A DNA stretch of 57,552 nucleotides from an uncultured Clostridia bacterium (lineage in GTDB: Bacteria > Bacillota > Clostridia > Christensenellales > Pumilibacteraceae), in contig CALVYT010000037.1 in the NCBI GenBank assembly GCA_944372345.1, positions 1 to 57,552 on the forward strand, given 5' to 3'. The notes below the pieces were generated by a model, which had not been told where the DNA came from, ran no database searches, and saw nothing but the letters and a program-made list of their open reading frames with translations. The position numbers were made by a program, and so were the translations under genes. Below are positions 24,449-30,983 of this stretch, in pieces; within the stretch, counting starts at the first letter, position 1, and each line of letters starts with the position of its first letter.

Positions 24449-25230
24449 TGGGCAAAATAAACGACCTTGATATGTCAAATTGGAAAGAATTGACGGATGT
24501 TTGGACTGACAGCCTTTGGATTATTCCCCAAAGAGATAACTCAGGAGCTCACGACGGACATTATCACGGTAATTTTGTTCCGCAAATACCGCATCAATTA
24601 CTTACCCGTTATACAAAAGCAGGTGACTTTGTATTAGACCCTTTTGCCGGTAGCGGAACGACTTTGATTGAGGCTCAGCGAATGGGGCGTAATTCTATCG
24701 GGATAGAACTTCAACCAAATGTTGCAGCAGAAGCAATTGGCAGAATTCATTCCGAACAAAAAGAAGGCATTATTGCCGACACTTTTGTAGATGATAGTAG
24801 AACGTTTGATACGAAGAGAATTTTAGAAACTTATAATATTAACAGCGTTCAATTTATTATTTACCACCCACCCTACTGGGATATAATCAAATTTAGTGAA
24901 GATGAAAACGATTTGTCAAATTCAACCAGTTTAGACGAATTTATAAATAATTTTCAACAGGTGGTAAGAAACACGTCTGCAATACTTGAAAAGGGGCGAT
25001 ATTGTGCCGTTGTAATAGGTGACAAGTATGCAAACAGTCAATTAGTTCCGTTGGGCTTTTATTGTATGCAAGCGACGCAACAAGAAGGACTTACACTAAA
25101 AGCAACAATAGTTAAGAATTTTGAGGAAACAAAAGGCAAAGCAAATCAAAAAGCACTTTGGCGACAACGTGCTTTGCAAAATGGATTATATCTATTTAAA
25201 CACGAGTATATTTTTGTATTCAAAAAATAA
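24448..25230 (+). CDS. Class beta N4-cytosine/N6-adenine DNA methyltransferase
   Basis: A 260-residue beta-class methyltransferase with motif order IV after I. GDFVLDPFAGSGTTLIEAQRMGRNSIGIEL is the SAM-binding motif I/II region, and IIYHPPYWDI carries motif IV as HPPYW. This is closer to the SPPYW of N4-cytosine enzymes than to DPPY, so an N4-cytosine product is the better guess. AAGGAAG precedes the ATG at 24448. Two methylases of different classes in one system usually mean an asymmetric recognition site with one enzyme per strand. Confidence 0.85.
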   Translation: MGKINDLDMSNWKELTDVWTDSLWIIPQRDNSGAHDGHYHGNFVPQIPHQLLTRYTKAGDFVLDPFAGSGTTLIEAQRMGRNSIGIELQPNVAAEAIGRIHSEQKEGIIADTFVDDSRTFDTKRILETYNINSVQFIIYHPPYWDIIKFSEDENDLSNSTSLDEFINNFQQVVRNTSAILEKGRYCAVVIGDKYANSQLVPLGFYCMQATQQEGLTLKATIVKNFEETKGKANQKALWRQRALQNGLYLFKHEYIFVFKK

Positions 25231-25242
25231 GGGAGAAGAGTA

Positions 25243-25974
25243 ATGTATAATTATAAAAACTCTAAATCAAACATAATAAATATATTAAAATCAACAACTC
25301 CGATAGAAAGTAAAGATTTAATCCCATCCGATCAAGAATTTACATATGAAAATGGTATTTCTTGTTGGGTAAGTGCAATTTTCGTGGATATGAAAAATTC
25401 TAGTGGTTTATTTAAAACGAAAGATGAGAAATTGGCAAGACTATTACGAGCATTTACATCTGAAATCATTACAATTTTTCAAGATTTTGATCAATATAAT
25501 CAAATTGGGATAAGAGGGGATTGTGTTTATGCAATTTATTCTACCCCACAGAAAGCAGATATACACAATGTCTTTGAAATTGCTGTGCGAATAAATACTT
25601 TTATGAAAATGCTTAACGCGTTACTTGCTGAAAACAAATATTCAACAATTGGTGTTGGAATAGGGTTAGGGTGTGACAATGAATTAATTATCAAAGCTGG
25701 TCGTTCAGGAACAGGTATAAACGATAAAATTTGGATCGGTAAGGCTGTTGTTGATGCTTCAAATCTATCTTCCATTGCTAATCGATATGGCTACGAAAAA
25801 ATCGCAATGAACTCTTGCTTTTATACTAATTTAATGAATAAGTATAAAAAACATCTTGATTGGTTTACAAAAGTTCCGAAATCCAATCATTTTGGGGAGA
25901 CTTTTTATCAGTGCAATATAATTGAAAGTTCTTTTAATGAATGGATAAAAGGAGGAATGAAAAATGGATACTAA
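25243..25974 (+). CDS. Class III nucleotide cyclase, Pycsar PycC-like
   Basis: A 243-residue stand-alone adenylate/guanylate cyclase-fold protein. IFVDMKNSSGLF holds the first metal-binding Asp (Asp49), GIRGDCVYAIYS the second (Asp93), and GIGLGCDNELII ... WIGKAVVDASNLSSIA is the conserved cyclase back half with the iGxaVxxAxxL pattern. There is no receptor, HAMP or PAS domain. A cyclase of this minimal type followed directly by a small membrane protein of the Pycsar effector family is the Pycsar layout, in which the enzyme makes cCMP or cUMP on phage infection. The nucleotide preference cannot be read here. The ribosome binding site is AGGGAGAAG, and the gene lies 12 bases after the methylase. 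Confidence 0.8.
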   Translation: MYNYKNSKSNIINILKSTTPIESKDLIPSDQEFTYENGISCWVSAIFVDMKNSSGLFKTKDEKLARLLRAFTSEIITIFQDFDQYNQIGIRGDCVYAIYSTPQKADIHNVFEIAVRINTFMKMLNALLAENKYSTIGVGIGLGCDNELIIKAGRSGTGINDKIWIGKAVVDASNLSSIANRYGYEKIAMNSCFYTNLMNKYKKHLDWFTKVPKSNHFGETFYQCNIIESSFNEWIKGGMKNGY

Positions 25975-26449
25975 AGATAAAGCAAACGAAAAAATTGCTA
26001 TAATAAAAGAACAGATAGATAAATTCGATAATAAAGCCAATATTCTTATAGCTATAGTGAGCATCGTTTTTGCTATTAGTTTAAGTATGCTTGATATTTT
26101 TAGAGAGTTTGAATCTATTACTGTTTCATACATTTTGTTATTAATTTTTACATCTCTTTATTTTATTTCTTTTTGTTTAGAGATGATTTTTTTAATTATG
26201 GTTATATATCCACGCAGAAAGAAAAACAAAGATAAAAAATCATTATCATACTACCTTGATGTTTCGACTATGACAGATGATGAAATCAATGCTTGTTTAG
26301 AAAATATAGATTGCTCTTCAGAAATTGATCAGCTTAGAATCAACGCAAATATTTGCACAAGAAAACATAAGTTTTTAGTTCGGGCTATTTGGACATTAAT
26401 ACCATTATTTACCTTTGTGCTAGCAATGTTTTTTATTGCAATAATATAG
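25964..26449 (+). CDS. Pycsar-type transmembrane effector (PycTM-like)
   Basis: A 161-residue membrane protein. An N-terminal amphipathic helix (ANEKIAIIKEQIDKFDNKANIL) leads into two transmembrane segments (about 26-44 and 55-82), a cytoplasmic basic and acidic middle part (83-138), and a last transmembrane segment (about 140-161). The KANILIAIVSIVFAISL opening is characteristic of the PycTM effector family. In Pycsar the effector binds the cyclic pyrimidine and damages the inner membrane, halting infected cells. The start overlaps the cyclase stop by 11 bases with AAAGGAGG as ribosome binding site, showing co-expression. Assignment is by context and pattern. Confidence 0.75.
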   Translation: MDTKDKANEKIAIIKEQIDKFDNKANILIAIVSIVFAISLSMLDIFREFESITVSYILLLIFTSLYFISFCLEMIFLIMVIYPRRKKNKDKKSLSYYLDVSTMTDDEINACLENIDCSSEIDQLRINANICTRKHKFLVRAIWTLIPLFTFVLAMFFIAII

Positions 26450-26469
26450 TAAGTTTCAAATTTCCGAAG

Positions 26470-26515
26470 AAAAAGGCTACATGGCTGTCCATAGGGATAA
26501 GCTTGTAGCCTTTTT
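26470..26515. terminator. Bidirectional terminator within the island
   Basis: A perfect 12-bp stem AAAAAGGCTACA / TGTAGCCTTTTT with a 22-base loop between the converging Pycsar and HNH transcripts. Confidence 0.85.
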
Positions 26516-26540
26516 GAGTGGATTTCATCAATCCTTTCAA

Positions 26541-27140
26541 TTACTTTCTTTTGATTAAATGTTTCTTAAATTCAAGTGGATCATACCAATAGCAACCCTC
26601 GCATGCGTTGGGTTCGTTGTGGTGTTCTGCTACTCCTTTGTAATAAGACATGGGATATCCTAATTTTTTGGCGTCATAACGGATGCCTGTTCTCATACAT
26701 TCTTTGCAGTATTGACGTTTTGCATCGTTTGCAGCTTTGCTTAACGGTTGAAAATCTTCTAAACGCTGGTCTTCGTTTCTCATAACACGATCTTCATTTT
26801 TCATTCCGTTCTTATGGTCAACTTCAGGATTAGAAGTTCCCAACACTACGCAACGTTGAGCCTTTATAGTTCTCTTTATATCTGCTCTTATATGTTGAGA
26901 GTAGTCTCCATTATTAAGACCGTTTAAGCGTATTCTATCTATACCATTGCCCGGAGTAATACTCTTATCAAACTCTATTACGAACTTTCTTGCAAGTATA
27001 GATTCTTTTCTCGCCCAAGATGCTCCGTTACCAAAAGTCAAGCAAGCATATTCGCCTACAAATTCACTTATATCTACCCAACGACTAACGCCATTTTCGT
27101 TTGGTTGTGCAAGTTTAATAAACAATTCAGTTTTTGTCAT
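26541..27140 (-). CDS. HNH-family restriction endonuclease
   Basis: A 199-residue protein. The N-terminal FIKLAQPNENGVSRWVDISEFVGEY and FGNGASWARK look like a DNA-recognition part. The C-terminal half has an HNH/beta-beta-alpha-metal nuclease region with PEVDHKNGMKNEDR (Asp-His, Asn) and two metal-binding cysteine pairs, YCKECMRTG and ACEGCYWYDP. Together with an upstream C-protein gene in the same orientation it looks like the R gene of a C-controlled Type II system. No methylase is adjacent on this strand. The two methylases of the convergent operon are the only candidates for protection. Confidence 0.7.
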   Translation of the reverse strand: MTKTELFIKLAQPNENGVSRWVDISEFVGEYACLTFGNGASWARKESILARKFVIEFDKSITPGNGIDRIRLNGLNNGDYSQHIRADIKRTIKAQRCVVLGTSNPEVDHKNGMKNEDRVMRNEDQRLEDFQPLSKAANDAKRQYCKECMRTGIRYDAKKLGYPMSYYKGVAEHHNEPNACEGCYWYDPLEFKKHLIKRK

Positions 27141-27154
27141 TTGTTTTTCTCCTA

Positions 27155-27361
27155 TTAAAAATTAAAGAACTCTTTTAATGATACTTTAAGTGCAATAGAG
27201 AGTTTTTCGATATTCATTATTGAAATATTTCTTTTTCCGCATTCTACGCTTGTGATATAAGTTCTATCAAGGCCTGCTATATCGGCAAGTTCTTCTTGAC
27301 TTATGCCAAGTTTGTTGCGCAATTCTTTTACTCTTTGACCTACTAAAATCTTTACGTCCAT
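27155..27361 (-). CDS. Controller (C) protein, XRE family
   Basis: A 68-residue HTH protein: VGQRVKELRNKLGISQEELADIAGLDRTYITSVECGKRNISIMNIEKLSIALKVSL. Size, DRTYIT-type recognition helix and gene order match C-proteins of Type II restriction systems, which first activate and then repress their own promoter and delay endonuclease production after entry into a new host. Upstream lies GACTTATAGTC, the classical C-box half. It starts behind AGGAG and is followed 14 bases later by the HNH endonuclease. Confidence 0.85.
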   Translation of the reverse strand: MDVKILVGQRVKELRNKLGISQEELADIAGLDRTYITSVECGKRNISIMNIEKLSIALKVSLKEFFNF

Positions 27362-27389
27362 TTTTATTCTCCTAAATTCATATAGATAT

Positions 27390-27431
27390 ATTTTAACAAA
27401 AAGTGACTTTTTTCACAACGGACTATAAGTC
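27390..27431 (-). promoter_or_regulatory. C-box operators and promoter of C-HNH operon
   Basis: On the minus strand: GACTTATAGTC (27431-27421), then GTGAAAAAAGTCAC (27416-27403), the two C-boxes. The promoter is TTGTGA (27418-27413), 17 bases, TAAAAT (27395-27390). One box lies upstream of -35 and the other in the spacer, matching the activator/repressor arrangement of C-proteins. Confidence 0.7.
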
Positions 27432-27565
27432 ACAATCACTTCTGAATAAAGCATTAATTAAAAAGGCAAAAACCTCAAATGGAACTGTGGCGGGTACTTG
27501 AATAAACGAGCGGTTCGGTTACGCCTCGCCGTTCAAGCACGCGCCATAAGCAAAAGACGGAACAG

Positions 27566-27661
27566 GGCGAAACTCAAAGCGTACGGGAACGGGCGATCGC
27601 CGCTGAACCGCTTGGCGATCCGCCCGTATTCTCTATGCGGCAGACTCTGAGTTTTAACGCC
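27566..27661. repeat. 96-bp imperfect palindrome
   Basis: Arms begin GGCG-AAACTCA and end TGAGTTT-TAACGCC. The centre is ACGGGCGATCGCC / GGCGATCCGCCCGT around a 12-base loop. It is GC-rich inside the AT-rich island and could be a fold-back element, a non-autonomous transposon relic or a structured RNA. Confidence 0.6.
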
Positions 27662-27736
27662 ATTTTGTATGAGCTCTTTAATTGGAATTGGCAGCGTTTT
27701 CTTGACACTTTGAAAAGAATACGGTGAAATGAGAAA

Positions 27737-27781
27737 AGAAAAAACCTAAAACGACTTGCACTCAAAGTGGTTCGTTTTAGG
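27737..27781 (-). terminator. Terminator of ssrA, contains right direct repeat
   Basis: On the minus strand CCTAAAACGAA ... TCGTTTTAGG followed by TTTTTT, a few bases after the tmRNA CCA end. The distal arm contains AACCTAAAACGA (27743-27754), the right copy of the island-flanking repeat. Confidence 0.85.
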
Positions 27782-27788
27782 TTTAGCT

Positions 27789-28160
27789 TGGTGGAGATGA
27801 GGGGAATCGAACCCCTGTCCGAATAACTTTGCACGGGACCTTCTACATGCTTATTCCGCTTTTGAGTTTAACTCACGGCAGGGGAACGGACGACCCGCCG
27901 ATCGCGAGGACATAAGTACGGTCGCGGCTATGCCCGCTTGCCGCGAAAGTTTTCACCTGTTTGCGCCCGCCGCGGGTCGGTGACCTCCCGCGGGAACGGC
28001 GCGGTCGTTATGCCGCGCAAGCAAGAGCACCGCCGAAGGCGGGAGCGCTTACCTTGGAGTTGTTGTTAGCATTTATTTGCTTTTCGCGTTTTAAGGAAGC
28101 CGCTGCCCTTCCGCATGCTTATATCGCGAGTTCGGTTACCCGTCGAAACCGAGCATCCCC
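27789..28160 (-). ncRNA. ssrA: Transfer-messenger RNA (tmRNA)
   Basis: One-piece tmRNA of about 372 bases that rescues stalled ribosomes and tags the product for proteolysis. The 5' end GGGGATGCTCGGTTTCGACGG and the 3' end with a T-arm GTTCGATTCCCC, acceptor strand and encoded CTCCACCA are canonical. The tag frame starts with a GCT resume codon (about 28070), begins A-N-N-N-S-K-V-S and ends G-A-L-A-C-A-A before TAA. The end CAA differs from the usual LAA. The 3' end abuts the defence island. Confidence 0.95.
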
Positions 28161-28172
28161 GTATGGACAATG

Positions 28173-28201
28173 ATAATATCACAATTTTCCCGGTTTGTCA
28201 A
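28173..28201 (-). promoter_or_regulatory. Promoter of ssrA
   Basis: On the minus strand TTGACA (28201-28196), 17 bases and TATTAT (28178-28173), 12 bases before the mature 5' end. This leaves about five bases to be removed by RNase P. Confidence 0.75.
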
Positions 28202-28754
28202 TACCTTCCGCGTAAATTTTTTCGCCGCGTCTTTCGTTGTACCGAAAACGGTACGTCCCTTCTTCGTATTTTGCCCCCTTTGGCGATCTGCGGCGGGGGA
28301 GCGCGGCTGCGCTTTGATCGCGCCGCAGCGGTTTTCCGCTCCGCGCCCGTTTAACGCTTTTCGTTATTGCCGTCCTATCTCGCGTGGTCGTCTTTATTTG
28401 CCCGCGCCTGTTTAACGCTTTCCGTTGTTATTGCATTATCTCGCCGCAGTTGTCTTTATTTGCTCCGCGCCTGTTTAATGTTTTCCGTTATTGCTGCTTT
28501 ACTTATCGCACCGCACTCGTTTCGCCGCCGTGCGCTTTGACCCGCGCCGCGTTTGCCTTTCGCTCGCGCCCTCGGAACTTTCGCGGCGTTCGGATTTGCT
28601 CCGCGTACTTTATTTTTATTGCCGCGCTCGTAGTTCGCCGCGCTTATTCATTCCCGCGCCATTGAACTTCCGTGACGTTTCCCGTTTTCGGCTTTCGGGA
28701 CGAGCGGGCGGGGAACTACGAATGGCCTCGTTTTTTCGATACGTTCCGTAAAAT
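28202..28754. other. Gene-free pyrimidine-rich stretch
   Basis: Between the ssrA promoter and ispDF I find no supported gene. The plus strand is C/T-rich and contains the tandem repeat described separately (28342-28527). The rest consists of degenerate copies of short CGC/TTT motifs. Confidence 0.5.
28342..28527 (+). repeat. Degenerate tandem repeat, about 60-63 bp period
   Basis: Three imperfect units starting near 28342, 28402 and 28465, each with (C)CGCGCC(C/T)GTTTAA(C/T)G, a TTTCCGTT core and a later GTCTTTATTTG. Reading frames across it contain no start signals. Confidence 0.6.
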
Positions 28755-29891
28755 TCATTCCCCGACGAGCACGAACGCTTCGGCGGCGATGGCTTTACCT
28801 TCGCCGATGACGCCCGTTTTTTCCGTCGTGGTCGCGCCGATATTCACGACGTTGTCGGAAACGCCTAGCGTGCGCGCTATGTGTTCGCGCATACGCGGTA
28901 TGAATTTGGCGAGCTTGGGCTTTTCCGCCATAACGACGGCGGAGATATAGATCGGTTCCAGATGCCGCTGTTTAAGCAGCCGCGCGACGTGCCCGAGCAT
29001 AAGTATGCTCGAACACAAGGAATAATCGGGGTCGTTGTCGGGGAATATTCTGCCTATGTCGGGCAGACCCGCGGCGGAGAGCAGCGCGTCCATTATCGCG
29101 TGGACGAGCACGTCCGCGTCGCTGTGCCCGAGCAGTCCCTTTTTAAACGGGATATAAATGCCGCCGAGGATCAGATCGCGGTCCTCGACGAGGCGGTGGA
29201 CGTCGTAGCCCACGCCCGTGCGCAAGCCGCCGCCGCGTTCGACGAGGTCGGCTGCCGTGGTTATCTTTCTGTTGGCGTAGCTGCCCTCGCTGACGCGCGG
29301 TTTATAACCCGCGAGCGCATAGACTTCCGCGTCGTCGCCGTAGCTGCCCGAAATGCGCGCATAAGCGTCTTTGATCTGACGGACGGAGAACGCCTGCGGG
29401 GTCTGCGCCATATATATGCCGCTCTTCGGGGGAGAGGACGTGATGAAGCCGTTTTCCACGGTCTTGACCGCGTCCGTGGACGGAACGGCGGCTATACCGC
29501 TGCCGAACGCCGCCGCGCTCTCCGCCGCCGCGCATATGACGTCGCGGCTCACGAACGGGCGCGCGCCGTCGTGGATGAGCACTATCTCCGTTTCGGGAAG
29601 CAGAACGTCCAGAGCGCGGCGGACGCTGTCCGTGCGCGTATCTCCGCCCGTGCATACCCTCGCGCCGATCTCGTCGGCGTATTCGCGCAGAACTTCCTCG
29701 TCTGCGGGGGAGGCGACGCAGATAATGTCGTCCGCTCCCGCGTCGGCGAACGCTTTCATCGAGTGCTCCGCGACGGGTCTGCCGGAAATGCGGAACAGCA
29801 TTTTGTTATAGCCGAGCCCCGTGCGTTCGCCCTTTCCCGCGCAGAGCACGATCGCCGCGGTGTGCCTGTCTTTACCGTCTTTGTATTTCAC
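28755..29891 (-). CDS. ispDF: Bifunctional IspD-IspF (MEP pathway)
   Basis: A fused 378-residue enzyme. Residues 1-220 are IspD (CTP:methylerythritol-4-phosphate cytidylyltransferase) with AAIVLCAGKGERTGLGYNKM, IHDGARPFV and TDAVKT segments. Residues about 225-378 are IspF (MECDP synthase) with GVGYDVHRL, the HSDADVLVHAIMDALL metal site and INIGATTTEKTG-type end. They catalyse steps 2 and 4 of the non-mevalonate pathway; ispE for the step between is at 8.1 kb. The start codon is GTG with GGAGAACGGA upstream, 12 bases after the rqcP stop. The fusion is known in some proteobacteria and clostridia. Confidence 0.93.
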   Translation of the reverse strand: MKYKDGKDRHTAAIVLCAGKGERTGLGYNKMLFRISGRPVAEHSMKAFADAGADDIICVASPADEEVLREYADEIGARVCTGGDTRTDSVRRALDVLLPETEIVLIHDGARPFVSRDVICAAAESAAAFGSGIAAVPSTDAVKTVENGFITSSPPKSGIYMAQTPQAFSVRQIKDAYARISGSYGDDAEVYALAGYKPRVSEGSYANRKITTAADLVERGGGLRTGVGYDVHRLVEDRDLILGGIYIPFKKGLLGHSDADVLVHAIMDALLSAAGLPDIGRIFPDNDPDYSLCSSILMLGHVARLLKQRHLEPIYISAVVMAEKPKLAKFIPRMREHIARTLGVSDNVVNIGATTTEKTGVIGEGKAIAAEAFVLVGE

Positions 29892-29903
29892 TTCCGTTCT
29901 CCG

Positions 29904-30143
29904 TCAGACGAGTTCGTAAAGCGTTTCCGCCTCTTTCGCGCTCACTTTTTCGTTTAAGGACTTGACGCGGAAACTCACTTCGCCGCCGGCAAATCCCACC
30001 GTTACGACGTCGCCGACCTTGACCTGATACGCGGGCTTGACGGATCTGCCGTTGACGGTAACTTTGCCGCCCGAACAGGCGTCGCTCGCCACCGTTCTGC
30101 GCTTCAATATCCTGCTCACTTTAAGGAACTTGTCTATTCTCAT
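29904..30143 (-). CDS. rqcP: RqcP-like S4 RNA-binding protein
   Basis: A 79-residue S4-domain protein: MRIDKFLKVSRILKRRTVA at the start and GGKVTVNGRSVKPAYQVKVGDVV in the middle. This is the compact RqcP/YabO type that helps RqcH and the 50S subunit add alanine tails to stalled nascent chains. The S4 domain begins at residue 1, so the ATG at 30143 is firm. A TTGATT-N17-TATAAT promoter stops six bases before it, so the mRNA is predicted to be leaderless. ispDF follows in the same operon. Confidence 0.88.
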   Translation of the reverse strand: MRIDKFLKVSRILKRRTVASDACSGGKVTVNGRSVKPAYQVKVGDVVTVGFAGGEVSFRVKSLNEKVSAKEAETLYELV

Positions 30144-30149
30144 ACCCGC

Positions 30150-30178
30150 ATTATACCATATGCGCGCGGGATAATCAA
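30150..30178 (-). promoter_or_regulatory. Promoter of leaderless rqcP-ispDF
   Basis: On the minus strand TTGATT (30178-30173), 17 bases, TATAAT (30155-30150), six bases, ATG at 30143. The start-codon A is the predicted +1. Confidence 0.78.
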
Positions 30179-30189
30179 GTGATAGAACG

Positions 30190-30216
30190 AAAAAGCGCGC
30201 CCGAGGTCGGACGCGC
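30190..30216 (-). terminator. Terminator of rubrerythrin gene
   Basis: On the minus strand GCGCGTCC / GGGCGCGC (one wobble) followed by TTTTT. It lies just upstream of the rqcP promoter. Confidence 0.75.
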
Positions 30217-30238
30217 ACGGCTTATTTCCGCGGTTTCG

Positions 30239-30832
30239 TCATATCGTTTTTATGCCGGGTATGACGACGGAGCCTTGTTTCGCCTGACAGAGCGGGCAGA
30301 CCTTGAACGCGCTCTTGCCCTCCGCTTCATAGCCGCAGTCGGCGCACCGCCACACCGTCGGCTCGTCCGCCTTATACAGCCTGCCGCCCGCGAGCAGCTC
30401 GTGCAGGCGGGTGAACAGTTCGTTGTGCCGCAACTCGACGGCGGCGACGTTGCCGAACAGCCCGGCTATGTCGGAAAATCCCTCATCCTCGGCAATGTCC
30501 GCGTATTCGGGATAAATGCGTTCCGCTTCGTCGTGCTCGTCCTCGGCGGCGAACGCGAGATTGTCCGCAAGCTCCCATTTCTGGCGGAACGGATAGCCGG
30601 ATGTGATGTCGATATTGCATATCGTATCGTTGGACGCCGCCTGAATGAACGAGTAGAACATTCTCGCGTGGTTGAATTCCTGATAGACTATCTCGTCTAT
30701 CACCGAGGCGATGTTCTTATATCCCTTCTGTCGCGCGCCGTATTCGATATACTTATATCTGTTCTGCGCCATGCACTCGCCGGCGAAAGCCTTGGCGAGA
30801 TTTTTGTAAGTCTTGCTTCCGATAAGTTCCAT
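30239..30832 (-). CDS. Rubrerythrin
   Basis: A 197-residue peroxide-scavenging diiron protein. The N-terminal ferritin-like bundle has Glu-rich helices (FAGECMAQNRYKYIEYGA, EIVYQEFNHARMFY, AAVELRHNELFTRL), giving the diiron ligands. The C-terminal rubredoxin domain has CADCGYEAEG and CPLCQAKQG cysteine pairs. It uses reduced rubredoxin or an NADH-dependent partner to reduce H2O2 in anaerobes. GGAGGG precedes the ATG at 30832. It is divergent from the glycosyltransferase and has its own terminator. Confidence 0.93.
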   Translation of the reverse strand: MELIGSKTYKNLAKAFAGECMAQNRYKYIEYGARQKGYKNIASVIDEIVYQEFNHARMFYSFIQAASNDTICNIDITSGYPFRQKWELADNLAFAAEDEHDEAERIYPEYADIAEDEGFSDIAGLFGNVAAVELRHNELFTRLHELLAGGRLYKADEPTVWRCADCGYEAEGKSAFKVCPLCQAKQGSVVIPGIKTI

Positions 30833-30983
30833 ATTTTTGCCCTCCGCATATATTTTGCGCACGTCGGCGGGCGGCAAGTCGTCGGCGGAACAAGCCGCGG
30901 CAGTCAACATATTACAGCCGGGTTTGCCGCCGGAGTAAATAATATCCGCGTAAATGCGGCATACTCCGTTTGCGGAGGTGCGG

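Larger units (their letters stand above)
22015..27754. mobile_element. AT-rich defence island at the tmRNA locus
   Basis: About 5.7 kb whose base and codon use (AT-rich, many AAA/AAT/ATT codons) is sharply different from the GC-rich chromosome on both sides. It contains restriction-modification genes, a C-protein/HNH pair and a Pycsar-like pair, and ends beside the 3' end of ssrA, a classical integration site. The 12-bp direct repeats at both ends could be attachment sites. No integrase, transposase or replication gene is visible, so it is either a non-autonomous or decayed element, or it arrived by homologous exchange. Confidence 0.65.
27362..27788. other. Gene-free stretch between C-protein and ssrA
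   Basis: It holds the C-box promoter, a GC-rich patch with a TTGAA ... TTCAA hairpin (about 27499-27536), the 96-bp palindrome, and the tmRNA terminator. Composition changes from AT-rich to GC-rich within it. I see no coding region. Confidence 0.6.

Noticed and set aside
22015..27754. A prophage or ICE
   Set aside because: No integrase, structural, conjugation or replication genes are seen. The segment holds only defence genes.
28342..28527. A CRISPR array
   Set aside because: Units are contiguous and degenerate along their whole length, with no unique spacers.
28170..28751. Several short plus-strand frames after ssrA
   Set aside because: They lie in degenerate repeats, have no start signals, and share sequence with each other only because of the repeat.
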